Assembly (NCBI GenBank): GCA_900473415.1
Contig: UCLR01000001.1
Location: forward strand, 39,474-103,473
Length of the DNA: 64,000 nt
Direction of reading: 5' to 3'
Source of the DNA: Hyphomicrobiales bacterium
GTDB taxonomy: Bacteria; Pseudomonadota; Alphaproteobacteria; Rhizobiales; Beijerinckiaceae
Part shown: positions 24,980 through 33,797 of the stretch, piece by piece
How the letters are laid out: each line of letters opens with the position of its first letter
How positions within the stretch are numbered: the first letter of the stretch is position 1
Made by a program: the position numbers and the translations under genes
Notes under the pieces: generated by a model
Databases searched by the model: none
Told to the model about the DNA's origin: nothing
What the model saw: the letters and a program-made list of their open reading frames with translations, nothing else

Positions 24980-26560
24980 TTACTTGCCCACGCCCCAGAA
25001 CAGGGTGAGCGGACCGGGCTGGAGGTTCTTCAGATTGGCGCGCCAGGCGGCGACGGACTGGAATTCGCCGGCGTTGAAGTAGAAGCCCTCATCATAGGCG
25101 ATCTGCTGAATCTCCCGAGCGATCTTCTTCTGATCATCGAGCGTCGACGCGGTGAGGAAGGCGGTGCGCAGTTCCTCGACGCGGGCATTGCGGGGCCAGC
25201 CAGACCAAGCGGTCTCCGAGCCCGACCCGTCGAGCAGCGCATGCACGGTCGGGTTCCAGATGCCGGAGACGCCCCAATAGGTGAACAGCATGTTCCAGCC
25301 GCCCTGCGCCACCTGCTGCGTGCTGTTCTTGCGCGACTGCAGCGTCGCCCAGTCCATCGCCGCGACGTCGACCTTGAAGCCGGCTTCGCGCAGACGCTCA
25401 GCCGCGACGATCGGCTGGGTGGAGAGGATGGTCAGGTCTGTCGGCTGCATCATCAGCACCGGAGTGCCGTCATAACCAGAGGCCTTCAGCAACTCCTTGG
25501 CCTTGGCCAGGCGCTCTTTGGCGCTGCCCTTGAGGTACTCGGAGCCGGCATCTGAAGCGAGCGGCACGTCACAGCCATAGACCGAGGCGCAGAGCTTGTA
25601 ATACTGGCCGTCACCGATGGCCGTCTGCATCAGCTGGTCCTGATCCAGTGCGTACATCGCGGCCTGACGAACCTTCGGATTGTCGAAGGGTGGCAGGCGA
25701 TGGTTGAAGCGGCCGGTAACCTGGCTGCCGAGCGCGTTGATCGCCCCGGTCTTGATCTCGTCGTTGGTCTTGAGCAGCGGCAGCAGGTCGATCGTCACCT
25801 GCTCGATCAGATCGACGTCGCCGGACTGCAGCGCGTTGATCGAGGTCTGCATGTCGGGCATCGCCTTCCAGACGACCTTGTCGACGTTGACGACCTTGCC
25901 GCCGGCGGTCCAGCTCATCGGCTCGGAGCGCGGCTTGTAGTCCTTGTTCTTGAGGTAGACGGCCTGGTCGCCCGGCCGATACTGCTCTGCCACGAAGCGG
26001 AATGGCCCGGAGCCGACCATCTCGGCCACCTGCTTGCCGGCGGGGGTCTCGGCGAGGCGCTTGGGCATCATGAAGGGCGGCACCGGCGAGGGCTTCGCCA
26101 GCAACTCGAGCACCTGGCCGAAGGGCTTCGCCAGCTTGATGACGAGGACCTTGTCCGAGGTCGCCTCGATCGAGGCGACGTAAGTCATCATGGTGCGCCC
26201 GGCGCCGTCATTGGCCGCCCAGCGCTTGATCGAGGCAACGCAGTCCTCGGCCGTGACCGGCGTTCCGTCATGCCACTTCAACCCGTCGCGCAAGGTGAAG
26301 GTATAGGTCATCTTGTCGGCCGAGACTCCGTAGTCGGCCATCTGTGGCTGCGGGTTGTACTTGGCATCCATGCCGAGCAGCGTGTCGAACACCATGAAGC
26401 CATGCGTCCGCACGATCTGGGCTGTGCTCAGGATCGGATCGAGCGTCCTGAGAGGCGCCTGCATGACGACGTTCAGCGTCGTCTCCGCAAAGGCGGGCAT
26501 CGCGTGAAGAGAGCTGGCGAGCAGCGCGACAGCCCCGAAAGTGTTAAACCGAAACGTCAT
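24980..26560 (-). CDS. ABC transporter substrate-binding protein, family 5 (peptide/opine type)
   Basis: A 526-residue periplasmic binding protein. A signal peptide (FNTFGAVALLASSLHAMPAFA) precedes the mature ETTLNVVMQAPLRTLDPI. Family 5 motifs include GLKWHDGTPVTAEDCVASIKRWAANDGAGR, VGSGPFRFVAEQYRPGDQ and NPKVRQAAMYALDQDQL. It captures the ligand in the periplasm and delivers it to the DppB/DppC-like permeases. Family 5 proteins bind di- and oligopeptides but also opines, nickel and other amines, so the ligand is open. The gene follows the M81 peptidase by 40 bases. Confidence 0.93.
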   Translation of the reverse strand: MTFRFNTFGAVALLASSLHAMPAFAETTLNVVMQAPLRTLDPILSTAQIVRTHGFMVFDTLLGMDAKYNPQPQMADYGVSADKMTYTFTLRDGLKWHDGTPVTAEDCVASIKRWAANDGAGRTMMTYVASIEATSDKVLVIKLAKPFGQVLELLAKPSPVPPFMMPKRLAETPAGKQVAEMVGSGPFRFVAEQYRPGDQAVYLKNKDYKPRSEPMSWTAGGKVVNVDKVVWKAMPDMQTSINALQSGDVDLIEQVTIDLLPLLKTNDEIKTGAINALGSQVTGRFNHRLPPFDNPKVRQAAMYALDQDQLMQTAIGDGQYYKLCASVYGCDVPLASDAGSEYLKGSAKERLAKAKELLKASGYDGTPVLMMQPTDLTILSTQPIVAAERLREAGFKVDVAAMDWATLQSRKNSTQQVAQGGWNMLFTYWGVSGIWNPTVHALLDGSGSETAWSGWPRNARVEELRTAFLTASTLDDQKKIAREIQQIAYDEGFYFNAGEFQSVAAWRANLKNLQPGPLTLFWGVGK

Positions 26561-26600
26561 TTTTCCCCTCGCTTCTGGTTGGTCTGATTGGTTTGCGGCG

Positions 26601-28070
26601 TCAGGCCGGAGCTTCGCTCCACGGATACGCCTTGGCAGTGTCGAGCTGTCGATATGGGATCAGGCGGACATCGGCCGGGCCGAGATCTGGGGTGTCGACC
26701 ACCAGGATGCGGTCGGCCAGGGGCTCGTAGAAATCGCGGAAATGGGTCTTCGAGCGCAGCAGGATCACGTCGTAATCCTCCGGCCGCTCACCAAAGATGT
26801 AGAAGGGGTCGCCATCGACTGCGAAGGCAAAATGCGAGACGACGGAGACGCGGATCGCGCCGATCTGAAGCAGTGCCGTCAGCCCGAGATCGACGAAGGA
26901 GCCGCGCTGGTAACGCCCGGAGACATTGAAGGATTTCGGCCCCGACCAGAGCACCCGCGCCACGGCCTCGACCGGCCCGCCAGTCTCCGCCGCCGTCTTG
27001 CCGGCGAGCGAGACCGGGATCTCGGCGCCTTCGCCGGCGGCATGCGCCTTCATCGCGGTCTCGGGGTCGAGCAGGAAGGGCACGTTGACCCGCCCGACAT
27101 CGCGGCCGAGCAACGCCCGCAGCAGATGGGTCGAGTCGTTCATCCGGTCGGCATGCTCGAGCAACACGATCGGACGGCCGTTTGCAGGCTCACGTTCGAC
27201 GTCGGCCAAGGCCTCTTCGGCGCTCAGGATCGGAATAGCGTTCGCAATGGCCTGGCGCGCCTCGCGCACTCGGCCTGAAAAGGCCTGCGCCTTGGCCTCG
27301 GCGGCTTCCTGCCCTTCCCAGTCGAGGCAGATCACCGACATGCCGGTATTGGCGCTGTCCGCGTAGGAGAAGCCAGCCATCACCGAGATGTCGCAGTCGC
27401 CCGCCGCTTCGGCCGCACGGGCCTCGGCGATGATCGTGGCGAGCGGTTCGAGCGCCGTCGCCGACATGATCGAGGGGATCACGACGTTCGGACGCGCGAC
27501 TGCGAGGCCGGGGCGACGCTCCTCGCGCAGCAACCTGAGCAGCGCCCGGGCTGCGCGTTCGCCGGTCTCGCCCATGTCGATGTGCGGCGAATGGCGATAG
27601 GCGACGGCGATGTCCGCGCCGCGCAGGGTCTGGCCGTCGATGTTGCCGTGATAGTCCATCGCGACCGCGATCGGCAGCGACGGCGCCGCCGTGCGCACGG
27701 CATCGATGACGTGCCGCTCCACGTCCGCGTAGCCGGGGGCCCAGCAGGCACCGTGCAGAAACAGGACCACGCCGTCGAGCGGGCCGCTCCGGCCGAGACC
27801 CTCGACGATCTCGCGCGTGTAATGTTCGACGGCATCGCCCGACGCCGGGCCAAGCGCGCCCAGTAGCGTGTGGAACAGCGGCACGAACTCCGCGCCTTCC
27901 GCCTCACAGATCTTCAGGCAGCCGCCGGGAACCGTGTTGGTGCCACGAAACCGCTCGACCAGCTCCGCTCCGCGCACGCAGACACGCTCAAACTCGGCCA
28001 GCTCCACGATCTGCGGCACGGCCGTAACCGATTCGAGATTGAAGCCGGCGAAGGCGATGCGGAGTGCCAT
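26601..28070 (-). CDS. M81 family metallopeptidase (MlrC-like)
   Basis: A 489-residue protein of the MlrC/DUF1485 family, zinc-dependent hydrolases first known from microcystin breakdown. Characteristic segments are FAGFNLESVTAVPQ, VLFLHGACWAPGYADVE, VAMDYHGNID, YRHSPHIDMGETGERA, SYADSANTGMSVICL, and the C-terminal MlrC domain (VSVVSHFAFAVDGDPF; ILLRSKTHFRDFYEPLA). HG/DYHGN and YRHSPHIDM supply likely metal ligands. ATG 28070 lies 8 bases after the aminotransferase stop, so the pair is an operon; a longer frame overlaps the aminotransferase and is rejected. The substrate is most likely the imported peptide or amide; no family evidence points to microcystin here. Confidence 0.88.
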   Translation of the reverse strand: MALRIAFAGFNLESVTAVPQIVELAEFERVCVRGAELVERFRGTNTVPGGCLKICEAEGAEFVPLFHTLLGALGPASGDAVEHYTREIVEGLGRSGPLDGVVLFLHGACWAPGYADVERHVIDAVRTAAPSLPIAVAMDYHGNIDGQTLRGADIAVAYRHSPHIDMGETGERAARALLRLLREERRPGLAVARPNVVIPSIMSATALEPLATIIAEARAAEAAGDCDISVMAGFSYADSANTGMSVICLDWEGQEAAEAKAQAFSGRVREARQAIANAIPILSAEEALADVEREPANGRPIVLLEHADRMNDSTHLLRALLGRDVGRVNVPFLLDPETAMKAHAAGEGAEIPVSLAGKTAAETGGPVEAVARVLWSGPKSFNVSGRYQRGSFVDLGLTALLQIGAIRVSVVSHFAFAVDGDPFYIFGERPEDYDVILLRSKTHFRDFYEPLADRILVVDTPDLGPADVRLIPYRQLDTAKAYPWSEAPA

Positions 28071-28078
28071 GACGGCCG

Positions 28079-29404
28079 TCAGCCCTTGACCGCGACGTCG
28101 ATCGCCGCGCCGATCCGGTCGACGATCTGGTCTATCTCCTCGGGCCGGATGATGTAGGGCGGCGCCAGCAGCACATGGTCGCCCAGCCGGCCGTCGATGG
28201 TGCCGCCCATCGGGTAGCTCATCAGGCCGCGCGCCATCGCTTCCTTCTTGATGCGCGCATGCATCTTTAGCGACGGATCGAAGGGCGCCTTGCTCTCCTT
28301 GTCGGCGACGATTTCGATGCCGCGAAACAGGCCTCGCCCGCGGATGTCGCCGACATGAGGCGACTGGCCGAGGCGTGCGTCGAGGCCCACCTGCAGGCGC
28401 TCGCCCATCAGCCGGACATTGGCCAGCATCTCCGGCTGCGAAATCAGCTCGACGACCTTGTTGGCGGCCGCCGCAGCCATCGGGTGGCAGATGTAGGTGT
28501 GGCCGTGCTGGAACAACCCTGAACCTTCGGCGAAGGCCCGATAGATCTTGTCCGAGAGCAGCACCGCGCCGATCGGCTGATAGCCGCCACCAAGCCCCTT
28601 GGCGATGGTGACGAGATCGGGAGAGATGCCCTCCCGCTCGCAGGCGAACAGCGTGCCGGTCCGGCCCATGCCGCACATCACCTCGTCTAGGATCAGCAGC
28701 ACGCCATATTTGTTGCAGATGCGGCGGATGCGGGCGAAATAATCCGCGACCGGACCGACGGCGCCGAGCGTGGCGCCGACCACCGGTTCGGCGATGAAGG
28801 CGATGACCTCTTCCGCGCCGAGCTCGAGAATCTTGGCTTCCAGCTCGTCGGCGAGCCGGGCAGCATAGGCTTCCGGCGTCTCACCCGGCTTCTGGTCGCG
28901 ATAGGCGTAGCAGGGCGAGACATGGTGGGTCTGCGGCAGGATCGGCTGGAACTGCGCCCGCCGCCAGGCATTGCCGCCGGCCGCCAGCGCGCCCAGCGTA
29001 TTGCCGTGATAGCTCTGCCGGCGCGCGATGAAATGGCGCCGCTGCGGCTGGCCGATCTCGACGAAATACTGCCGTGCCATCTTCATCGCGGCCTCGACGG
29101 CCTCAGAGCCGCCGGACACAAGATAGACATAGTCGAGTCCCTCCGGCGCCAGTCCGACCAGGCGCTCAGCCAATTCCTCGGCAACATCGGTCGTGAAGAA
29201 GGAAGTGTGTGCGTAGGCGATCCGGTCCATTTGCGCCCGCATCGCGGCCTCCACCTCGGGATGGCCATGGCCAAGGCAGGAGACGGCGGCGCCGCCGGAG
29301 CCGTCGATGTAGCTGCGTCCGTCCTTGTCGGTGATGCTGACGCCCTGCCCCGAGACCGCCTCGGGCAATCGACCGCCAATGGAGCGATGGAGAATCCTGG
29401 TCAT
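28079..29404 (-). CDS. Class III aminotransferase
   Basis: A 441-residue PLP enzyme of the omega-amino acid/pyruvate type. Motifs are LVSGGSEAVEAAMKMARQYF, FIARRQSYHGNTLGALAAGG, LLILDEVMCGMGRTG and the lysine motif TIAKGLGGGYQPIGAVL (Lys269). It transfers an amino group from a terminal amine or amino acid to an oxoacid. As the first gene of the peptide ABC operon it is directly controlled from the promoter region shared with the RpiR regulator. It probably removes the amine produced when the imported compound is cleaved by the M81 peptidase or the nitrilase-family enzyme. The start codon has no long alternative upstream. Confidence 0.92.
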   Translation of the reverse strand: MTRILHRSIGGRLPEAVSGQGVSITDKDGRSYIDGSGGAAVSCLGHGHPEVEAAMRAQMDRIAYAHTSFFTTDVAEELAERLVGLAPEGLDYVYLVSGGSEAVEAAMKMARQYFVEIGQPQRRHFIARRQSYHGNTLGALAAGGNAWRRAQFQPILPQTHHVSPCYAYRDQKPGETPEAYAARLADELEAKILELGAEEVIAFIAEPVVGATLGAVGPVADYFARIRRICNKYGVLLILDEVMCGMGRTGTLFACEREGISPDLVTIAKGLGGGYQPIGAVLLSDKIYRAFAEGSGLFQHGHTYICHPMAAAAANKVVELISQPEMLANVRLMGERLQVGLDARLGQSPHVGDIRGRGLFRGIEIVADKESKAPFDPSLKMHARIKKEAMARGLMSYPMGGTIDGRLGDHVLLAPPYIIRPEEIDQIVDRIGAAIDVAVKG

Positions 29405-29520
29405 CTCGGCTTCCCGGATTGGCGCGGACGGACCGCCGCGGCGGGAGGGTCATCCCACATTCGGTCGTTGTCTGCAACATTTGTTTTATATATTGCTTAT
29501 TGGAAACGATTGAGCCTGAT

Positions 29521-29539
29521 ATTGTTGCAACGGAACAAT
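29521..29539. promoter_or_regulatory. Inverted repeat, candidate RpiR operator
   Basis: ATTGTT-GCAACGG-AACAAT forms a 6-bp inverted repeat within the AT-rich divergent promoter region (29405-29643). A related GTTG-N4-CAAC element is at 29467-29478 and the core GTTGCAAC is at 29524-29531. Both lie where the RpiR-type regulator would control the operon and itself. Confidence 0.5.
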
Positions 29540-29643
29540 CGACCCAGAACGCACTTGCGCCTGAGGAAAACACCAGAATCCGTTTGAAATCCGCCGATGG
29601 CGCGGGAATGGTTGCGTTGGGATAGAGGAAGGGTGCGATTCAA

Positions 29644-30534
29644 ATGTTGCAGAACGACCCGCTGCGCGACCGCATCATCGGCCGTTTCGACGAGATGTCG
29701 CCGCAGCTCCAGCAGGCGGCGCGCTATATCCTCGAACATCCGCAGGAGGTGGCGCTGGTCTCGATGCGGGAATTGGCGCGGAATGCCGGCTTGCAGCCCT
29801 CGACCATGACGCGGCTCGCCAAGTTCCTCGACCTGCCCGGCTATGACGACATCCGCGCCCACCACGCCGAGGCGCTCCGCTTTCGTGCCGACGGCTTCGC
29901 GGCACGCGCGATGCAGCATAGCGAGAACGAGCAGGACATGGCGGCAGCGCAGCTCTCGCGCCGCATGCTTCAGGGGCTAGCCGCCCAGATCGCGCGCCTG
30001 TCGGAGCCGGCCTCGCTGGAGCGCCTGTCAGCCACAGCGGACCGGCTGGCCCAGGCCCGCCGAATCTATGTGTTGGGCTTACGCTCCTGCCACTCGGTCG
30101 CCTGGCACTTTCACTATGTGATGGCACTGCTCGGCGAGAAGACGATCCATCTCGACGGCCCGGCCGATACGGTGGGTGATGGGCTGATCCGCGCGGGCGC
30201 CGAGGACGTGCTGCTCGCCATCTCGATCAACCCTTACGCGCGGCACAGCCTCGAGCTCGCCGAGCTTGCTCGCGAGAAGGGCCTCGGCATCGTCGCGATC
30301 ACGGACAGCGAGGTTTCGCCGCTCGTCGGCATCGCCGATCATGCCATCCTCTGCTCCACCGAGAGCCAGAGCTTCTTCCACACGCTTGCACCGGCGCTGG
30401 CGGTCTCGGAAGTCCTGTGCGGTCTCTTGGCGAACAAGGACCGCACGGCAGCGCTGGAGTCGCTGCAACGCGCCGATCGCCACCTACTCTCCCTGAACAC
30501 CTATGCGAGTGCCATTCCTCGCCGAAGAATCTGA
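29644..30534 (+). CDS. MurR/RpiR family transcriptional regulator
   Basis: A 296-residue protein with the two RpiR domains. The N-terminal HTH domain (residues 1-77; FDEMSPQLQQAARYILEHPQEVALVSMRELARNAGLQPSTMTRLAKFLDLPGYDDIR) binds DNA. The C-terminal SIS domain (about 125-260; RRIYVLGLRSCHSVAWHFHY, LLAISINPYARHSLELAELAREKG, GIVAITDSEVSPLVGIADHAIL) usually senses a phosphosugar or related ligand. It is transcribed divergently from the peptide ABC operon and shares its promoter region, so it most likely regulates that operon. Start at ATG 29644 with GAGGAAGGG upstream. Confidence 0.9.
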   Translation: MLQNDPLRDRIIGRFDEMSPQLQQAARYILEHPQEVALVSMRELARNAGLQPSTMTRLAKFLDLPGYDDIRAHHAEALRFRADGFAARAMQHSENEQDMAAAQLSRRMLQGLAAQIARLSEPASLERLSATADRLAQARRIYVLGLRSCHSVAWHFHYVMALLGEKTIHLDGPADTVGDGLIRAGAEDVLLAISINPYARHSLELAELAREKGLGIVAITDSEVSPLVGIADHAILCSTESQSFFHTLAPALAVSEVLCGLLANKDRTAALESLQRADRHLLSLNTYASAIPRRRI

Positions 30535-30859
30535 CACATGGGGCAAGCGCGCGGTGGGGCTGGGCGAGCGGACACGATGTCGGCTTGCTTCGGTGCGCCT
30601 TGTGCCAGAACAGCTCGTGACGTCTGCTTTTCGGCTAGCGGCCAATGTCCGCTTCTGGCGCAGAGTATTACTCCGTGGTTGCTCACGTCGAGGCTGGCCT
30701 GGTAGCGGAATAATCGGCCCTTAGCGAACTGGGTTCAGCCGCGACCTTTCGGAGAAGCCTTGGGCCGCCCGCGAACTCGCGCGCCATACAGTCCCCAATT
30801 TTCAGAGCAGAAGAATTCCCCTAGGTGGCAGCGTGTGCGTGCGCATTCGCTCCGCCTAG
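30535..30859. other. Gap between RpiR gene and FhuB-like gene
   Basis: About 325 bases. It contains a decayed copy of the bipartite 25-bp repeat (30619-30662). No gene or terminator is clear. The convergent genes on both sides end here. Confidence 0.5.
30619..30662 (+). repeat. Bipartite intergenic repeat, copy 1
   Basis: Two related units, GACGTCTGCTTTTCGG and AATGTCCGCTTCTGGCGCA, with GTC cores exactly 25 bases apart (30622 and 30647). Similar pairs occur at 48901, 50304, 56478 and 63888. Confidence 0.65.
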
Positions 30860-32854
30860 CTATCGAGAGCGCCGCCGCATCAGCCAGAGAAAGTATGGTG
30901 CGCCGATCAGCGTTGCGATCATGCCCGCCGGCAATTGCCAAGGAGAAAGCATCGTCCGGCCAAGCCAGTCGGCAAGAACCATCACGAGCGCGCCCAGGAT
31001 CGCTGCGCCGAAAAGCTGGGGCAAGGGACGCTGCAAGCCGAGCATTCGCGCCATGTGCGGCGCCATCAGCCCGACGAAGCTCAGGGGTCCGACGATCAAT
31101 GTCGCTGCGGCTGTTGCCGCAGCTGTCAGAAGCAGGAGCACGAGCCGCGCATTCCCAATATTGACCCCGACGGCTTGGGCGCTCGAGGCGCCCAGCGGCA
31201 AGATGTCGAGCCAACGAACGCACAACGGCGCGAGCAGAAGCACCAGGACGGCTGTGGCACAGGCAAGGCCTGCTTGCGTGGCGGTGACGCCGTAGGTCGA
31301 TCCCGACATCCACGCGATCAGCAGGCTGGTGCGCGGATCGCCGCTCGCCAATGCGATCGAAGAGACCGCCGTCATGAGAGTCGCGAGCGCGGCGCCGACG
31401 AGCAGCAGGCGCTCGGGCGAGAACGAAGAGCGCGCGGCTATCCCGAGAAGCCCGACGAGAGTCACGGCTGCTCCGGCGCCAGCGGCGGGGAATGCCCAGG
31501 CGGGGTCGAAGCCGGGCATCAGCAGCATCGCCAGGATCACGGCCAAGGTCGCGCCGGACGAAATCCCGAGGAGCTCGGGGCTGGCCATCGGGTTGCCGGT
31601 CATGCGCTGCATGAGCGCGCCGGCAACCGAGAGCATCACGCCGCAAGCCATGGCCGCAAAAGCGCGCGGCGCGCGCCAAGGCGACAGGAGTTCGAACTCC
31701 GACCATGAGGCGAAGTGCCAGCCGCCCGGAATGCGCCCCAGCCCTAGGGCGAGGACGAAGACGGCTACCAGGACGAGCGATCCGCGCATCATCATCCGCA
31801 ACGTCGCGGGCTCGTCGAGGCGGGCTGGAGATTCCGCCGCGGCACGCGGCAGAGCAGCGTGAGGTCGTGTCCGGAAAACGAGCCAGATCAACAGGGGCGC
31901 GCCGAGCAGGCCAGTCAACGCGCCGGTCGGGATCTGCAGCGGGATAAAAGCCAGCCCCTGCGCGGTCTGGTCTGCCAATGTCAGCAAGCAGGCGCCAAGG
32001 AACGGAGCCCAGACGAGGCGCTGCGGCAGCTTACGTGCACCGAGCGCGCGGGTGAGGTTCGGTGCCGCCAATCCGACGAAGCCGATAACGCCGACGGCAC
32101 TGGTGACGCAGGCGCAAATAGCGACCGCCACGGCCAGAAGGGCTATTCGCGTCGTTCGGACCGATACGCCGAGGCTGCGGGCTCCGTCGTCCTGCAAGCC
32201 CAGCACCTCCAGCGGACGGGCCAGCAGCCCAGAGAGAAGCGCTAGCGGCAGGATCTGGGCGAGGAGCCACTTTGCCGATGCCCAGCCGTTCTGCGCCAGC
32301 GCGCCGCTCTGCCAGAGGAACAGAACGGAGAGATAGTCATGGCTGAGCACGATCAGCAGCGCGCAGAGCGAGCCGCAGATCAGGCTCACCATCAGGCCCG
32401 CGACCACCATGCCCACCGCGGAAAAGCCGAGTGAGCCTGCAATCCAAAGGACGACTGAGAATGCTGCGGCAGCGCCGGCCAGAGCGACCCACCCTTGAGC
32501 CGTGCCGTACAATGCCGGAAACCAGAGCAAGGTTACAGCAAGTGCAAGTTGGGCACCGGCCGAAACCCCGAGCGTCGCGGGCTCAGCCAAGGGGTTGCGC
32601 AGCACCTGCTGGAAGATCGTCCCAGCCAGCCCCAGGCCGGCCCCGGCGATGAGGCCGATGGCAACCCTGGGCAGGAAGCTCTCACGGAAAAGCAGGGCCC
32701 GGGGCTCTACGACGGGGGGGCCGAAAGCCTGCAGCCATGAGGCCGGGGGCAGCAGATCATGAGCTCTGATCAGGACGATCGCGGCGAGCGCTCCTACGAG
32801 TGCGATCACCATCGCGCCGATCCATATCGATTTGCGAACGCCGCGCTCAACCAC
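30860..32854 (-). CDS. Iron(III)-siderophore ABC permease, fused FhuB-like
   Basis: A 664-residue inner-membrane protein made of two tandem FecCD-type permease domains, as in FhuB. Each half has about ten helices and a conserved ATPase-contact segment (VGVIGFVGLAAPNLTRALG in the first half, VGPLSFVGLMAPHMARMLG in the second). Motifs such as LAEPATLGVSAGAQLAL and MASPELLGISSGATLAV are repeated. The GTG at 32854 overlaps the binding-protein stop by 8 bases and has GGAGGAG upstream; longer frames would run through the binding-protein gene. It imports the siderophore across the inner membrane. No FhuC-type ATPase gene follows, so the ATPase must be encoded elsewhere. Confidence 0.88.
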   Translation of the reverse strand: MVERGVRKSIWIGAMVIALVGALAAIVLIRAHDLLPPASWLQAFGPPVVEPRALLFRESFLPRVAIGLIAGAGLGLAGTIFQQVLRNPLAEPATLGVSAGAQLALAVTLLWFPALYGTAQGWVALAGAAAAFSVVLWIAGSLGFSAVGMVVAGLMVSLICGSLCALLIVLSHDYLSVLFLWQSGALAQNGWASAKWLLAQILPLALLSGLLARPLEVLGLQDDGARSLGVSVRTTRIALLAVAVAICACVTSAVGVIGFVGLAAPNLTRALGARKLPQRLVWAPFLGACLLTLADQTAQGLAFIPLQIPTGALTGLLGAPLLIWLVFRTRPHAALPRAAAESPARLDEPATLRMMMRGSLVLVAVFVLALGLGRIPGGWHFASWSEFELLSPWRAPRAFAAMACGVMLSVAGALMQRMTGNPMASPELLGISSGATLAVILAMLLMPGFDPAWAFPAAGAGAAVTLVGLLGIAARSSFSPERLLLVGAALATLMTAVSSIALASGDPRTSLLIAWMSGSTYGVTATQAGLACATAVLVLLLAPLCVRWLDILPLGASSAQAVGVNIGNARLVLLLLTAAATAAATLIVGPLSFVGLMAPHMARMLGLQRPLPQLFGAAILGALVMVLADWLGRTMLSPWQLPAGMIATLIGAPYFLWLMRRRSR

Positions 32855-33794
32855 GATCGCGCCGCTCCTCCGGCGCGAGGGCCGCTGCCAGCGAGGCGCC
32901 GAAACGCAAGCCGGTCGGCAGCCCGCCATAGAGCCATGCGAATGGAATGGCCTTGGCCCTGCCGCGCTGTACCGATGGAAGAGCGTTCCAGAGCGAGCTC
33001 GCTCCCAGCGCCTGTCTGGCGGCAATCGTGGGCGGACCGGCATCGAGATAGAGGAAGGGCGTATCGGGATAGTTCGTCAGGACCTCGACCCCCTGGGTCA
33101 TGTTACCCCAGGCGTTCATCGGGCCGGTCCAGGCGTTGCCGAGGCCCAGGCGCCCGAGCACACTGTCGAACAGGCTCCCCCTGCCGAATACGGAGATATG
33201 GCGGCCATCGGCTGCGAGTGCGCCGAGCAGGACGGGCTGCCCGGAAGCGGGCCGAAGCCGTTCCTTCAACTCATCGAACCGGGCCTCCGCATCCTGCCGA
33301 TAGGCCTGTGCCTCTGCTTGGCGGCCGAGGAGACGTCCCACATCCCCAACTAGGCGGAAGGTATTATCCAGCACCTTGTCCGAGGGGCTTCTGAGATCGA
33401 AGATATGGACAGGCGCGATGCGCGAGAGCATCGGAACGAGGTTCTGCTGCCATTGGGCACAGAAGATCAGGTCCGGCTGCACGGCCTGAAGGCTTTCCGG
33501 ATCCGGAGAGAACAGCGAGCCGACTTCAGGCACGGTCGGGAAGGCGTCCGTCACGCCCTTCTGCCCGCGATAGGGACTGGCGGTGGCGACCGGGAAGCCG
33601 CCGATCGCGACGATTGTCTCTGCCGCAGCCCACTCCACAGTCGCAGGGCGCCTAGCGATAATCGGAGCCGGGTCATCGCCCGCCCCGGCGGCTGCGTCGC
33701 CCATGAGCCAGGCAGCCGCGCTGGCCTGGGCGATGAAGTCCCTGCGATTTGGCGCGGGAATCCTGCGTTGCGGACCTGATCGCGGGATGTCCAC
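32847..33794 (-). CDS. Iron-siderophore ABC substrate-binding protein, FhuD-like
   Basis: A 315-residue protein from a GTG start, with a Tat-like signal (NRRDFIAQASAAAWLMG; RRDF at residues 17-20). The periplasmic-binding fold type III is seen in RRPATVEWAAAETIVAIG, VPEVGSLFSPDPESLQAVQPDLIF and VHIFDL, with a long connecting helix. FhuD-like proteins deliver hydroxamate or related siderophores to FhuB. It lies 3 bases after the TonB receptor and overlaps the FhuB-like gene, so the three form one operon unit. The ribosome-binding site is weak; translation is probably coupled to the receptor gene. Confidence 0.87.
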   Translation of the reverse strand: MDIPRSGPQRRIPAPNRRDFIAQASAAAWLMGDAAAGAGDDPAPIIARRPATVEWAAAETIVAIGGFPVATASPYRGQKGVTDAFPTVPEVGSLFSPDPESLQAVQPDLIFCAQWQQNLVPMLSRIAPVHIFDLRSPSDKVLDNTFRLVGDVGRLLGRQAEAQAYRQDAEARFDELKERLRPASGQPVLLGALAADGRHISVFGRGSLFDSVLGRLGLGNAWTGPMNAWGNMTQGVEVLTNYPDTPFLYLDAGPPTIAARQALGASSLWNALPSVQRGRAKAIPFAWLYGGLPTGLRFGASLAAALAPEERRDRG

Positions 33795-33797
33795 GGC

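Noticed and set aside
30735..31706. Minus-strand open frame overlapping the FhuB-like gene in another frame
   Set aside because: Arg-rich composition and no ABC or other motif; it is a frame shadow.
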